Source of the DNA: DAMCAP01 sp032059445
GTDB lineage: Bacteria > Bacillota > Clostridia > Oscillospirales > Ruminococcaceae
Direction of reading: 5' to 3'
Length of the DNA: 64,000 bases
Assembly (NCBI GenBank): GCA_032059445.1
Contig: DAMCAP010000001.1
Span: forward strand, 1-64,000
Part shown: positions 34,293-43,580 of the stretch, one piece after another
Position numbering within the stretch: the first letter of the stretch is position 1
Layout of the letters: every line of letters starts with the position of its first letter
Translations under genes and position numbers: made by a program
Notes under the pieces: generated by a model
Databases searched by the model: none
What the model was told of the DNA's origin: nothing
Seen by the model: the letters and a program-made list of their open reading frames with translations, nothing else

Positions 34293-34472
34293 AAAAAGCA
34301 ATTTTGTTTATTATATTTCGTGCATAGCACACAGGAAACCGAGGACAAATTTAAAATCTTTCACTTTAATATTGCATTTTACGGCAAACTAGTTTATTAT
34401 TATATAAGAGGTTTGTTTCTCAGAGAAAAACATATTATTTGCTAATTTTACTAAATAAAGGAGATTGCAGCC

Positions 34473-35522
34473 ATGAGTGAAAAAATGCTTGCGCTTGTAA
34501 AGAGCGCTCCCGGCGTCGGCGTGACCATGACAGAGGTACCTGTACCAAAGATAGGGCCCAACGATGTCAAAATCAAGATCCGCTACACTTCGATCTGCGG
34601 CACCGACGTACACATCTACAACTGGGATGAGTGGTCTCAAAACACCATCAAGACCCCTATGACCATCGGTCACGAATATGTAGGTGAAATCGTAGAGGTT
34701 GGCTCCAATGTAGCAGGCTTCAGCGTGGGCGACAAGGTAACCGGTGAGGGTCACATCGTCTGTGGTACCTGCCGCAACTGCCGCACAGGCAAAGTACACC
34801 TTTGCAAAAATACCATCGGCGTAGGTGTAAACCGCGACGGTGCTTTTGCTGAGTATCTGGTAATCCCAGCTGCAAACGCTTGGAAGTGTGCTGATGGCAT
34901 CCCAGAAGAGATGTTCTCCTGCTTCGATCCCTTTGGCAACGCTACCCATACCGCTCTCTCCTACAATCTGGTAGGCGAGGACGTATTAATCACCGGTGCA
35001 GGCCCAATCGGCATCATGGCAGCAGCAGTCTGCAAATATGCAGGCGCAAGAAAGGTTGTCATCACCGATGTCAACGAGTACCGCCTAAATCTTGCTAAAG
35101 AGATGGGCGCTACCGCAGCAGTCAACGTAGCAAAAGAGAAGCTCAGCGACGTAATGGCAGAGCTGGGCATCACCGACGGCTTCACCGTAGGTCTTGAGAT
35201 GTCTGGTAATCAGGCTGCCTTCAACCAGATGATCGACAACATGTATAATGGCGGCAAGATCGCTCTGCTGGGTATCCCAAGCAAAAACACCCAGATTGAT
35301 TGGAACAAGGTCGTATTTAACGGTCTGTTTATCAAGGGCATCTACGGTCGTGAGATGTTTGATACCTGGTTCAAGATGGGCGCTATGCTACAGGGTGGTC
35401 TTGATATCTCTAAGATCATCACCCATCGCTTTGACGTCCGTGACTACCAGAAGGGCTTTGACGCTATGATCAGCGGCAACTCCGGCAAGGTAGTACTGGA
35501 TTGGACCCAGTTGCACAAGTAA
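34473..35522 (+). CDS. tdh: L-threonine 3-dehydrogenase
   Basis: This zinc alcohol-dehydrogenase-type enzyme oxidises threonine to 2-amino-3-ketobutyrate with NAD. The catalytic zinc region reads SICGTDVHIYNWDEW and then GHEYVGEIVEVG. The structural zinc loop is GTCRNCRTGKVHLC, and the NAD fold starts at VLITGAGPIGIMAAAVCK. Its 349 residues fit TDH rather than sorbitol dehydrogenases, and the next gene, kbl, confirms the pathway. The product is cleaved to glycine and acetyl-CoA, and the glycine can enter the divergently transcribed cleavage system. Confidence 0.95.
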   Translation: MSEKMLALVKSAPGVGVTMTEVPVPKIGPNDVKIKIRYTSICGTDVHIYNWDEWSQNTIKTPMTIGHEYVGEIVEVGSNVAGFSVGDKVTGEGHIVCGTCRNCRTGKVHLCKNTIGVGVNRDGAFAEYLVIPAANAWKCADGIPEEMFSCFDPFGNATHTALSYNLVGEDVLITGAGPIGIMAAAVCKYAGARKVVITDVNEYRLNLAKEMGATAAVNVAKEKLSDVMAELGITDGFTVGLEMSGNQAAFNQMIDNMYNGGKIALLGIPSKNTQIDWNKVVFNGLFIKGIYGREMFDTWFKMGAMLQGGLDISKIITHRFDVRDYQKGFDAMISGNSGKVVLDWTQLHK

Positions 35523-35539
35523 GGTTCGCTTTCACTTCA

Positions 35540-35567
35540 GGGGCGCTTTGTAATTATAAAGCGCCCC
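35540..35567 (+). promoter_or_regulatory. Intercistronic hairpin between tdh and kbl
   Basis: A perfect 10-bp GC-rich stem (35540-35549 with 35558-35567) has an 8-nt loop. No T-run follows, so it is more likely an RNA stability or partial attenuation element than a full terminator. Confidence 0.6.
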
Positions 35568-35594
35568 CTCATAAAATAAAAGGAGATTTTTGGC

Positions 35595-36797
35595 ATGAAT
35601 AAAAAATCTGCAATTAATATCTTTGCAAATGAGCTGGAAAGCATCAAGGAGGCTGGCCTCTGGAAGGGCGAGCGCGTCATCACCACTCCTCAGGGCCCAC
35701 ACATCAAGACCACCGCAGGTTTAAGCGTCATCAACATGTGCGCCAATAACTACCTGGGTCTGGGCGACAACAAAGAAATCATCGAGGCTGCCAAGGCTTC
35801 TTACGACAAGGTAGGCTACGGTGTTGCATCTGTGCGTTTCATCTGCGGCACACAGACTGTCCACAAGGAGCTTGAGGCTTCTCTCAGCGAGTTCCTCGGC
35901 ACCGAAGACACAATCCTATACTCCTCTTGCTTCGACGCTAACGGCGGTCTGTTTGAGACTCTGCTGGGCGAAGAAGATGCCATCATCAGCGATGAGCTAA
36001 ACCATGCTTCTATCATCGATGGCGTACGCCTCTCTAAGGCTAAGAGATTCCGCTATAAAAACAACAACATGGAAGACCTACGTGCCAAGCTGATGGAAGC
36101 TGACGCTGCTGGCGCTAGAATAAAGCTAATCGCTACCGACGGCGTATTCTCAATGGATGGCATCATCTGCAACCTGAAGGGTGTATGTGATCTAGCCGAC
36201 GAGTTTAACGCTCTAGTTATGGTAGACGACAGCCATGCAGCCGGATTTGTAGGCGCACATGGTAAGGGCACCCACGAGCACTGCGGTGTAATGGGCAGAG
36301 TCGACATCATCACCGGTACCTTTGGTAAGGCACTGGGCGGTGCTTCCGGCGGCTTTACCAGCGGTCACAAAGAGATCGTTGCTCTGCTGCGCCAGAGAAG
36401 CCGTCCATACCTTTTCTCCAACTCTATGGCTCCCGCAGTAGTTGCTGGCTCTATCAAGACCCTTGAGATGCTCAAATCCAGCACTGCTCTGCGTGACACC
36501 CTTGAGGAAAACACCCGCTACTACCGTGAGCTCTTGAAGGCTGAGGGCTTTGACATCATCGACGGTACCCACCCAATCGTACCAATCATGCTCTATGATG
36601 AGAGAACTGCCTCCGAGATGGCTGACAGAATGCTGGAGAAGGGCGTATATTGTATCGGCTTCTCCTACCCTGTAGTACCTAAGGGCAGAGCTCGTATCAG
36701 GACTCAGGTCTGCGCTTCTCACACTAAGGAAGATCTGAAGTTTGCTGTAGAGTGCTTTAAGCAGGTACGCGCCGAGATGGGCCTTGACAAGAAGTAA
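35595..36797 (+). CDS. kbl: Glycine C-acetyltransferase (2-amino-3-ketobutyrate CoA ligase)
   Basis: Kbl splits 2-amino-3-ketobutyrate with CoA into glycine and acetyl-CoA. The 400-residue protein belongs to the alpha-oxoamine synthase family: NMCANNYLGLGDN near the N-terminus, LNHASIIDGVRLSKAKR, DDSHAAGFVGAHG, and the PLP lysine in TGTFGKALGGASGG. The C-terminal FSYPVVPKGRARIRTQ is typical. A GGAG site precedes ATG 35595. It is co-directional with tdh and probably co-transcribed past the hairpin between them. Confidence 0.96.
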   Translation: MNKKSAINIFANELESIKEAGLWKGERVITTPQGPHIKTTAGLSVINMCANNYLGLGDNKEIIEAAKASYDKVGYGVASVRFICGTQTVHKELEASLSEFLGTEDTILYSSCFDANGGLFETLLGEEDAIISDELNHASIIDGVRLSKAKRFRYKNNNMEDLRAKLMEADAAGARIKLIATDGVFSMDGIICNLKGVCDLADEFNALVMVDDSHAAGFVGAHGKGTHEHCGVMGRVDIITGTFGKALGGASGGFTSGHKEIVALLRQRSRPYLFSNSMAPAVVAGSIKTLEMLKSSTALRDTLEENTRYYRELLKAEGFDIIDGTHPIVPIMLYDERTASEMADRMLEKGVYCIGFSYPVVPKGRARIRTQVCASHTKEDLKFAVECFKQVRAEMGLDKK

Positions 36798-36824
36798 TAT
36801 TATTTCTTAATCTATTCAACATCA

Positions 36825-36858
36825 AAAAGGCTGCTGTCCATATTGACAGCAGCCTTTT
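36825..36858 (+). terminator. Terminator after kbl
   Basis: A perfect 14-bp stem (36825-36838 with 36845-36858) ends in TTTTAT, 28 bp after the kbl stop. Confidence 0.9.
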
Positions 36859-37051
36859 ATACTGTAATTAATTGATAATATTGAAGGGTAATGATTACAC
36901 CGCTCCAAAACTTTTTAAGCAAAAAACGCAGAGCATCCGACTACAAAATAGCAAGAGGCATCACTATGCGCAGCATTAGAGAGTATCCGTCTCGATAGTG
37001 GTAATGATGCTATATGACAAGCAATCGCCAGCATAGAATGGGCAGTACCCC

Positions 37052-37828
37052 CTATACCCCTACTGCATATGCCTCGCCGTCAAGCTCCTCTTTATCAAAG
37101 CAAGCAAGGGCTGGTATATCAGCAATAACCGTAACACAAGGATGAAGCTGAAGCACCGACGCTGGCACCATCGGGGTAATCTCCCCTGTCATCGCCCGAT
37201 GCAGTATCTGTGCCTTTTGACCGCCGCTCACCAGCAGTATGATCTGCCTAGCCCCCATGATCTGCTTAATACCCATAGTGAGGGCATGGCTAGGCACCTG
37301 CTCCCCCTGCTGAAAGAATCTGCGATTTGCCTCAATGGTGCTATCTGTAAGCACCACGCAATGGGTATTGCCACTAAAGCTCTGTGATGGCTCGTTGAAG
37401 GCTATATGGCCATTGTGCCCCAAGCCCAGCACCTGTATATCTGCCCTGCCAAGCTCCTCTATCAATCGGTCATAGCGGCTACACTCGGCTGCTACATCCT
37501 CTGCCGTACCATCAGGCAGGTGGGTATTATGGAGCTGGATATCAACCTGATCAAAAAGATGCTGCTGCATAAAATAACGATAACTCTGGGGGTGCTCACC
37601 TTGAAGCCCCACATACTCATCAAGATTGACACTGCTTGCCTGATCAAAGCTGATCGCACCCTTCCGATAGAGGGAAACCAGATTTTGATACATGCCTACG
37701 GGGGTAGAGCCTGTGGCAAGCCCCAGCAGGCTATCCGGTTTACTTTGAAGCTGGGCAGCTATAAGCTGTGCTGCTTTGCTGCTCATATCTTGATAATCCA
37801 GCGCTACAATACAATTGATATTTCTCAT
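37052..37828 (-). CDS. nagB: Glucosamine-6-phosphate deaminase
   Basis: NagB converts glucosamine-6-phosphate to fructose-6-phosphate and ammonia. Diagnostic stretches are LGLATGSTPVGMYQNLV (phosphate loop), SVNLDEYVGL with the active-site Asp, and LGLGHNGHIAFNEPS. The start is taken as ATG 37828 because GGAGGGATA lies directly ahead, giving 258 residues. The in-frame extension to 37909 has no ribosome site. It stands alone on the minus strand with no nagA next to it. Confidence 0.92.
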   Translation of the reverse strand: MRNINCIVALDYQDMSSKAAQLIAAQLQSKPDSLLGLATGSTPVGMYQNLVSLYRKGAISFDQASSVNLDEYVGLQGEHPQSYRYFMQQHLFDQVDIQLHNTHLPDGTAEDVAAECSRYDRLIEELGRADIQVLGLGHNGHIAFNEPSQSFSGNTHCVVLTDSTIEANRRFFQQGEQVPSHALTMGIKQIMGARQIILLVSGGQKAQILHRAMTGEITPMVPASVLQLHPCVTVIADIPALACFDKEELDGEAYAVGV

Positions 37829-37989
37829 TATCCCTCCGCTGTATCTTCCTTGCATACATATCCTACTATCAATGTAGGTGCAAGCCCCTTTATACGCTCC
37901 TAGGCGCAATCCCTAGCTTTAGGCGGTCTGCGCTTATTATACCCCATCGAGCATGCTGATACAATACCAATAAAATTGCCGGCAGATCA

Positions 37990-38018
37990 TTGAATTCCCC
38001 CTATAGAGCTGATACAAT
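37990..38018 (+). promoter_or_regulatory. Promoter of the tandem EamA genes
   Basis: TTGAAT (37990-37995) and TACAAT (38013-38018) are 17 bp apart. The -10 lies in GCTGATACAATA, a motif repeated near 37956. Confidence 0.6.
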
Positions 38019-38078
38019 AAATATGTGTTTACAGCAGCCGCACAGCATGACTTGCGGCAGATTATCCGGAGGACGCTT

Positions 38079-39047
38079 ATGCTCAAAAAACAACTGCCCT
38101 TTTTAGCCGCCCTGACCTCATCCACGATTTTTTCTTTTGTATTTTTCTTCATCATCAAGGCTTCTTCTGCCATTGGCAACGATCCCTTTCGACTGCTGGC
38201 CTTCCGCCTATCTATTGCTGCTATCATTATGACCCTGCTGTGGAAGCTGGGGGTCCTTAAAATGAACTTTCGGGGTAAAAAATGGGGCATCCTTGCTTTA
38301 TCGGGGCTGATGTCACCTATTTTAAACTTCTCTATCGAGACCATCGGTGTGCAGACCATCCCCACCTCTCAGTTTGCAGTAATGTACGCTGCTTCCCCTG
38401 TGTTTATCACCTTGTGGGGCGCTTTGTTTCTAAAGGAATACCCCAAGAAGCAGCAACTTTTTTATATAGCCTTATCGATTACAGGAGTACTGATCATCAA
38501 CATTTCTCCTGATCTGAGCATGAGCCCGATGGCAGTGCTGCTGCCCTTTTTGACCATGCTCTCCGGTAGTGCCAACTCCCTATTTATCAAAAAGGCCTCT
38601 CTTAGCGGATTTACCCATTTTGAGTGCCTTTACTTTACCACCGCCGAGTCAGCGCTGGTATTTTTAATAATCTCGCTGAGTCAGCACACCTTACAGGGCA
38701 GCCTTGCTAGCTATTTCAACGGTGTATTTACCTTTGACTTTATCGTCAGCATCCTATACCTATCGATAGGCAGCTCGATCATAGCGTTTTCGCTGGCCTT
38801 TTATAACATGACGCGTCTGCCACTGGTGGTCACCTCCTCCTTCTCGGGGCTATCGACTGCCATCTCGATCGCTGTAGGTGTGTTTCTGATGCAGGAGAGC
38901 TTTGGACCACGGAAGATCTTCGGCACTGCCCTGATCATTCTGGGTGTATTTTTGATGAATGCATCTTATGTAAAATCCACGCAGCAAGCCCCCCTAGTGG
39001 AGCCCGCTCCACAACTCCCTCTCGAAGAAGAGGAAGACAGCTATTAA
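38079..39047 (+). CDS. EamA-family (DMT) transporter, copy 1
   Basis: This 322-residue membrane protein has ten predicted hydrophobic segments in two EamA halves, as in drug/metabolite exporters. Segments include LPFLAALTSSTIFSFVFFFI, SQFAVMYAASPVFITLWGAL and ITGVLIINISPD. ATG 38079, behind CCGGAGGAC, is preferred to an upstream in-frame start. The tail after the last helix is acidic and proline-rich (EPAPQLPLEEEED). The substrate cannot be predicted. The next gene, 16 bp away, is a close paralogue, so this is a tandem duplication transcribed together. Confidence 0.88.
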   Translation: MLKKQLPFLAALTSSTIFSFVFFFIIKASSAIGNDPFRLLAFRLSIAAIIMTLLWKLGVLKMNFRGKKWGILALSGLMSPILNFSIETIGVQTIPTSQFAVMYAASPVFITLWGALFLKEYPKKQQLFYIALSITGVLIINISPDLSMSPMAVLLPFLTMLSGSANSLFIKKASLSGFTHFECLYFTTAESALVFLIISLSQHTLQGSLASYFNGVFTFDFIVSILYLSIGSSIIAFSLAFYNMTRLPLVVTSSFSGLSTAISIAVGVFLMQESFGPRKIFGTALIILGVFLMNASYVKSTQQAPLVEPAPQLPLEEEEDSY

Positions 39048-39063
39048 GCTTAAGGAGGTCACC

Positions 39064-39975
39064 ATGCTTAAGAAAAACCTACCCTTTTTGTCGGCGCTTA
39101 CCTCATCCACCATCTTTGCCTTTGTATTTTTCTTCATCATACGGGCATCCTCTGCCATTGGCAACGACCCCATGAAGCTGCTTGCCTTCCGCCTTAGCAT
39201 CGCTGCCATCATCATGACCGCTCTGTGGAAGTTTGGCATCATCAAGCTAAGCTTTAAGGGCAAGAAGTGGGGCATCCTCGCTTTGTCGGGGCTGATGTCT
39301 CCCTTGCTAAACTTCTCGATTGAGACCATCGGAGTGCAGCACGCCCCCTCCTCTCAGTTTGCGGTGATGTATGCCGCTTCCCCCATCTTCATTACTCTGT
39401 TGGGGGTAATCTTCCTCAAAGAGATCCCAAAGCAAAAGCAGGTCCTCTACATGCTGCTCTCAATTGCAGGGATTGTATTGATTAATCTGACTCCAGATCT
39501 GAGCCTATCGCCACTGGCGATACTTTTCCCCTTCCTCGCTATGATGACTGGTGCCATCAACGCCCTGCTGATCAAAAAAGCAGGCGCACTGGGCTTTAGC
39601 CCCTTTGAGGTGCTGTACTTTACCACCATTGAAGCCGCCCTAGTCTTTACCACTCTTTCTCTCGGGCAACACGCAGCAGCAGGTACGCTTGGCTCCTACT
39701 TTGTAGGTGTGCTCAGCTTTGACTTTATCATCAGTATCCTCTATCTATCTGTGGCAGCCTCGGTTATTGCCTTCTCACTGGCACTCTACAACATGACCCG
39801 CCTACCGCTGGTGGTGATGTCCTCTTTTTCGGGGCTCTCTACCGTCTTGACCATCGGGATCGGTGTATTTTTCCTCGGCGAGAGCTTCGGACCTCGCCAG
39901 ATGGTCGGCACTGCTCTGATTATGGCAGGTGTCATGCTGATGAATCTCTCTTATGTAAAAAGTCAGGAGCAATAA
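39064..39975 (+). CDS. EamA-family (DMT) transporter, copy 2
   Basis: This 303-residue paralogue of the preceding gene shares long near-identical segments: FFIIRASSAIGNDPMKLLAF, KKWGILALSGLMSP and NFSIETIGVQ. It diverges most in the second half and lacks the acidic tail. Ten membrane helices are predicted. A strong AAGGAGGTCACC site precedes ATG 39064. Two-gene EamA sets sometimes act as hetero-oligomers, but full-length ten-helix copies normally work alone, so recent duplication with divergence in substrate is the simpler reading. Confidence 0.88.
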   Translation: MLKKNLPFLSALTSSTIFAFVFFFIIRASSAIGNDPMKLLAFRLSIAAIIMTALWKFGIIKLSFKGKKWGILALSGLMSPLLNFSIETIGVQHAPSSQFAVMYAASPIFITLLGVIFLKEIPKQKQVLYMLLSIAGIVLINLTPDLSLSPLAILFPFLAMMTGAINALLIKKAGALGFSPFEVLYFTTIEAALVFTTLSLGQHAAAGTLGSYFVGVLSFDFIISILYLSVAASVIAFSLALYNMTRLPLVVMSSFSGLSTVLTIGIGVFFLGESFGPRQMVGTALIMAGVMLMNLSYVKSQEQ

Positions 39976-40154
39976 GCCTCGTTACCATCTTGCAGAGCAG
40001 CCCAGATTGATTTATAATGAAACTAAATTCTATAGTGAAGAACTTGTATCCATCACAGGAACTAAGCGTCTAATGGCCTTATGTTATTTAAGGCGGCACT
40101 TCCAAAAGCAAGCATTTCGGGATGAATAAAGGTTCTAATACAGGAGGAGCAGTT

Positions 40155-41183
40155 ATGCGTTATATCGATCTCAGGAGCGACACCGTAACCCAGCCTACCC
40201 AGAGGATGCGGGAGGCTATGCTGACCGCCGAAGTTGGCGACGACGTCTACAATGATGACCCAACCATAGCAAAGCTCGAAGCACTAGCTGCCAAGCGCCT
40301 CGGCAAGGAAGCAGCCGTGTTTGTACCCACCGGCACCATGGGCAACCAGATCGCCATTATGGCACACACCAGCAGAGGCGATGAGATCATCGTGGGGCGC
40401 AAATCCCACATCAACGTCTACGAAGTCGGAGGCGCTGCTGTGCTCTCAGGCTGTCAGGTGTACCCCATCGACAGTGAAGACGACATCCTGCATGCTGATC
40501 TGGTAAAGGCCGCTATCCGGGATGATTCCAACATCCACTTCCCTCATACCGGGCTGATCTGCCTCGAAAACGCGCTCGCCACCGGTGCGGTAGTGCCTCT
40601 GGAGGAGATGCAAAAGACCTATGCCTTAGCCAAAGGCAAGGGTATACCAGTGCATCTTGACGGAGCAAGAGTGTTTAATGCTGCTGTATCTCTTGGCGTA
40701 GATGTCACAGAGATTACTGCCTGCTGCGATTCGGTTATGTCTTGCCTTTCTAAGGGGCTCTGTGCTCCCGTAGGCTCGATATTGGCTGGCAGCAAGGAGT
40801 TTGTGGCAAAGGCGCGCAAGATCCGCAAGCTGTTTGGCGGTGGCATGCGTCAGGCTGGCTTCTTAGCAGCAGCTGGCATCATCGCCCTTGAGGAGATGAC
40901 CGACCGCCTTGCCGAAGACCACGAAAATGCAAAATGGCTGGTCAAAGAGCTCTGCACCATCCCCGGTGTGAGCCATGCAGCAAAATCCACCGACATCAAT
41001 ATGGCTTTTGTCCACTTTGAGCGCCCGCTGGAGCTGATGGAGAAGTTCCCTGCTCTCATGCTGGAAAAAGGCATCAAAATCGGCATGCGAGACCCTTATA
41101 CTGCCCGCTTCGTTACCAATCACGATGTAAGCCGCAGCGACCTAGCGTATGTAGTGGCAAGCATTAAGGAGATCATCGGCTAG
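40155..41183 (+). CDS. ltaE: Low-specificity L-threonine aldolase
   Basis: The enzyme cleaves threonine or allo-threonine to glycine and acetaldehyde with PLP. The protein starts MRYIDLRSDTVTQPTQRMRE, a hallmark of the family, and has FVPTGTMGNQIAIMAH, HLDGARVFNAAVSLG, and the PLP lysine in SVMSCLSKGLCAPVGS. GGAGGAG seven nt ahead of ATG 40155 fixes the start (342 residues). It offers a second route from threonine to glycine beside tdh-kbl. Confidence 0.94.
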   Translation: MRYIDLRSDTVTQPTQRMREAMLTAEVGDDVYNDDPTIAKLEALAAKRLGKEAAVFVPTGTMGNQIAIMAHTSRGDEIIVGRKSHINVYEVGGAAVLSGCQVYPIDSEDDILHADLVKAAIRDDSNIHFPHTGLICLENALATGAVVPLEEMQKTYALAKGKGIPVHLDGARVFNAAVSLGVDVTEITACCDSVMSCLSKGLCAPVGSILAGSKEFVAKARKIRKLFGGGMRQAGFLAAAGIIALEEMTDRLAEDHENAKWLVKELCTIPGVSHAAKSTDINMAFVHFERPLELMEKFPALMLEKGIKIGMRDPYTARFVTNHDVSRSDLAYVVASIKEIIG

Positions 41184-41215
41184 TCAAGCAGAGCAGATAC
41201 ATACCTAAAAGAGAT

Positions 41216-41610
41216 CCTACGGCATTTTAATTGTTACAGGTATAAACAGCACCACGCCCCGTATCTCCATGCCGTTAGGCATTCTAATGCGCTGCGGCAC
41301 TTTAACAGGACACTCGCTTGCAACGCTTGTCACCAGCAGGCTTGCCTGTGCAGTGTAATGCGGCAAGGGCTGTACGTGAGTTAAGGGCTTGCCCTTATAG
41401 AGAGCCTGCGGCGCATTTTAATTACCACGGGTATAAAAAGCACCGTGCCCAGTATCTCTAATGCGCTGTGGTACTTTAACAGGACACTCGCTTGCAACCC
41501 TTGTCAACAACTGGCTTTGCCTGTGTAGTGTAATGCGGCAAGGGGTTTACGTGAGTTAAGGCTTGCCCTTATAGAGAGCCTGCGGCGCATTTTAATTACC
41601 TGCGGGGTTA
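41216..41610 (+). repeat. Tandem intergenic repeat, about 2.2 units
   Basis: Two consecutive units (41216-41404 and 41405-41578) and the start of a third (41579-41610) share CGGCGCATTTTAATTACC, CTTTAACAGGACACTCGCTT and CTTGCCCTTATAGAGAGCCT. No ORF or transposase is present. The rest of the 480-bp gap between ltaE and pepT holds nothing else. Diverged relatives occur at 50255 and 61010. Confidence 0.85.
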
Positions 41611-41663
41611 AAATAAGCCGCCTATATCGCAACCACAAATACGAAAATTTAAAGGAGAAAACA

Positions 41664-42890
41664 ATGAGATCAGTACTAGACAGATTTTTAGCCTACATAG
41701 CAATCGAAACCACCGCTATCCACGATAGCGAAACCTTCCCATCTACTGCAATGCAGCTGGATTTCGCGAAGTTTATGGTAGAAGAGATGAAAGCCATCGG
41801 CATCGAAGACGCTGAGATGGATCAGTATGGCTATGTAATGGGCACCATCCCCGCTACCGTAGAAGGTGCTCCCACCATCGGCTATATCGCACATATGGAC
41901 ACCGTAAGCGACATCTGCGGCGCCAATATCAAGCCCTCCGTCATCGAGTATAAGGGTGGCGACATCCTGCTCAACAAAGAGCTAAATGTAGTGATGCGCG
42001 AGAGCGTATTCCCACAGCTCAAGGACTATGTAGGCCAGCGCCTGGTAGTCACCGACGGAACCACACTGCTTGGCGCCGACGACAAGGCTGGCATCGCTGA
42101 GATCCTCACGATGGCCGAGATCCTCATCAAGGATAAGTCGATCCCCCATGGCCCTATCCGCATCGGCTTTACACCTGATGAAGAGGTGGGTAACGGCGCA
42201 AAGTACTTCGACGTAAAGAAGTTTAATGCTGACTTTGGCTACACCATCGACGGCGGCGCTCTGGGTGGTCTGGAGTATGAAAACTTCAACGCAGCAACTG
42301 CAAAGGTGATCATCAACGGCGCCAACATCCACCCCGGCGCTTCTAAAAATAAGATGAAAAACTCTCTCCTGATGGCAATGGAATTCCAAGCAATGCTGCC
42401 TGTAGCAGAGCAACCCGCTTATACCGAGGGCTACGAGGGCTTCTCCCACCTCAACGTAATGGAAGGCACCGTAGAGCGTAGCTCCATGACCTATATCATC
42501 CGTGACCACGACAGCGCTAAGTTTGAGGTTAAAAAGGCTCGCTTCCAGAAGATCGCCGCTTACCTCAACGAAAAGTATGGTGAGGGCACTGTAGACCTGA
42601 CCCTCATCGACTCCTACCGCAACATGCGCGAGGTGGTAGAGCCCCATATGCACCTGATCGACAACGCCAAGGCAGCATTTAGCGAGCTGGGTATCACTCC
42701 TGTGATTTCCCCCATCCGCGGTGGTACCGACGGCGCAAGACTCTCTTACATGGGTCTGCCCTGCCCCAACCTCTCTACCGGCGGTCAAAACGCCCATGGT
42801 AAGTATGAGTTTGTATCAGTAGAGAGCATGGAAAGAATGGTAGAGGTACTGATCAAGATCGCTACTATGTACGCAAGCTTTAAGAAATAA
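41664..42890 (+). CDS. pepT: Peptidase T (tripeptidase)
   Basis: PepT removes N-terminal residues from tripeptides in the cytoplasm using two zinc ions. The metal-binding M20 motifs are clear: GYIAHMDTVSDI (HxD), TTLLGADDKAGIAEIL, GFTPDEEVGNG (catalytic and metal Glu pair), and the final PNLSTGGQNAHGKYE histidine. The segment NIHPGASKNKMKNSL lies at the dimer domain. The 408-residue length is normal. A single-gene unit with a GGAG site and a terminator at 42904. It fits an amino-acid-fermenting lifestyle. Confidence 0.95.
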   Translation: MRSVLDRFLAYIAIETTAIHDSETFPSTAMQLDFAKFMVEEMKAIGIEDAEMDQYGYVMGTIPATVEGAPTIGYIAHMDTVSDICGANIKPSVIEYKGGDILLNKELNVVMRESVFPQLKDYVGQRLVVTDGTTLLGADDKAGIAEILTMAEILIKDKSIPHGPIRIGFTPDEEVGNGAKYFDVKKFNADFGYTIDGGALGGLEYENFNAATAKVIINGANIHPGASKNKMKNSLLMAMEFQAMLPVAEQPAYTEGYEGFSHLNVMEGTVERSSMTYIIRDHDSAKFEVKKARFQKIAAYLNEKYGEGTVDLTLIDSYRNMREVVEPHMHLIDNAKAAFSELGITPVISPIRGGTDGARLSYMGLPCPNLSTGGQNAHGKYEFVSVESMERMVEVLIKIATMYASFKK

Positions 42891-42903
42891 GTCACAGCAA
42901 TTT

Positions 42904-42940
42904 AGGGGCACATAAAGCTACACTTTATGTGCCTTTATTT
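42904..42940 (+). terminator. Terminator after pepT
   Basis: The stem AGGGGCACATAAAG with CTTTATGTGCCTTT is followed by ATTTTAT, 14 bp after the pepT stop. Confidence 0.85.
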
Positions 42941-42973
42941 TATGCAAAACCAGAATAGGAAGTAGTTAATACA

Positions 42974-43462
42974 ATGGATAAAAAGCAAAAGGTATATCAT
43001 ACATTACAAAGCCTCGGCATCCCCTACACCGGCACCGAGCACCCGCCTGTGGTAACCATCGAAGAGATGGAGGCTCTGGGCATCACCGATAAAGGCACCG
43101 TATGCAAAAATCTCTTTGTCCGCGATCAAAAGGGCAAAAAGCACTACCTAATCATCCTGCAAAAGGATAAGACAGCCGACCTTACCAAGCTTGGTGTGCT
43201 CATCGAGAGCGGTAAGTTGAGCTTTGCCTCTCCCGAGCGGCTGGACAAATATCTGGGGCTTGAGAAAGGCGCTGTCTCCCCCTTTGGGATTATCAACGAT
43301 GCTGAGCATCAAGTAGTAGTGGTGCTTGATCGCGACCTAAAAGGCATCGATAACCTGGGCTTCCACCCCAATGACAACACCGAAACCCTCTTTATTACCT
43401 ACGATGACCTCTTAAAGCTCATCAACCATTACGGCAATACCACCCTTCATATCCGCATATAG
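42974..43462 (+). CDS. Prolyl-tRNA editing-domain protein (YbaK/ProX-like)
   Basis: This 162-residue stand-alone protein matches the YbaK/EbsC/ProX superfamily, which hydrolyses mischarged aminoacyl-tRNAs such as Ala-tRNA-Pro. Family landmarks are YTGTEHPPVVTIEEME near the N-terminus, the lysine-containing GTVCKNLFVRDQKGKKHYLI, SPERLDKYLGLEKGAVSPFG, and LGFHPNDNTETLFI. The sequence is closest to the PrdX/ProXp-ala type. It stands alone, without a synthetase gene beside it. The exact tRNA specificity is not determinable here. Confidence 0.85.
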   Translation: MDKKQKVYHTLQSLGIPYTGTEHPPVVTIEEMEALGITDKGTVCKNLFVRDQKGKKHYLIILQKDKTADLTKLGVLIESGKLSFASPERLDKYLGLEKGAVSPFGIINDAEHQVVVVLDRDLKGIDNLGFHPNDNTETLFITYDDLLKLINHYGNTTLHIRI

Positions 43463-43580
43463 CATTTGCTATATCAGTAGACCCGTGGCTTATGTGTGGA
43501 AGCTAGCCCCATAATCCAAGTACCTCCTCCCAAGCCAGATCTCAAATCGCTTACCCTATCCATCATAAGGAGGGATCAAT

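Noticed and set aside
33824..34472. Glycine riboswitch ahead of gcvT
   Set aside because: Read on both strands; no paired aptamer core could be found.
41982..42797. 271-codon minus-strand ORF
   Set aside because: Antisense to pepT, whose motifs are complete; composition mirrors the real gene.
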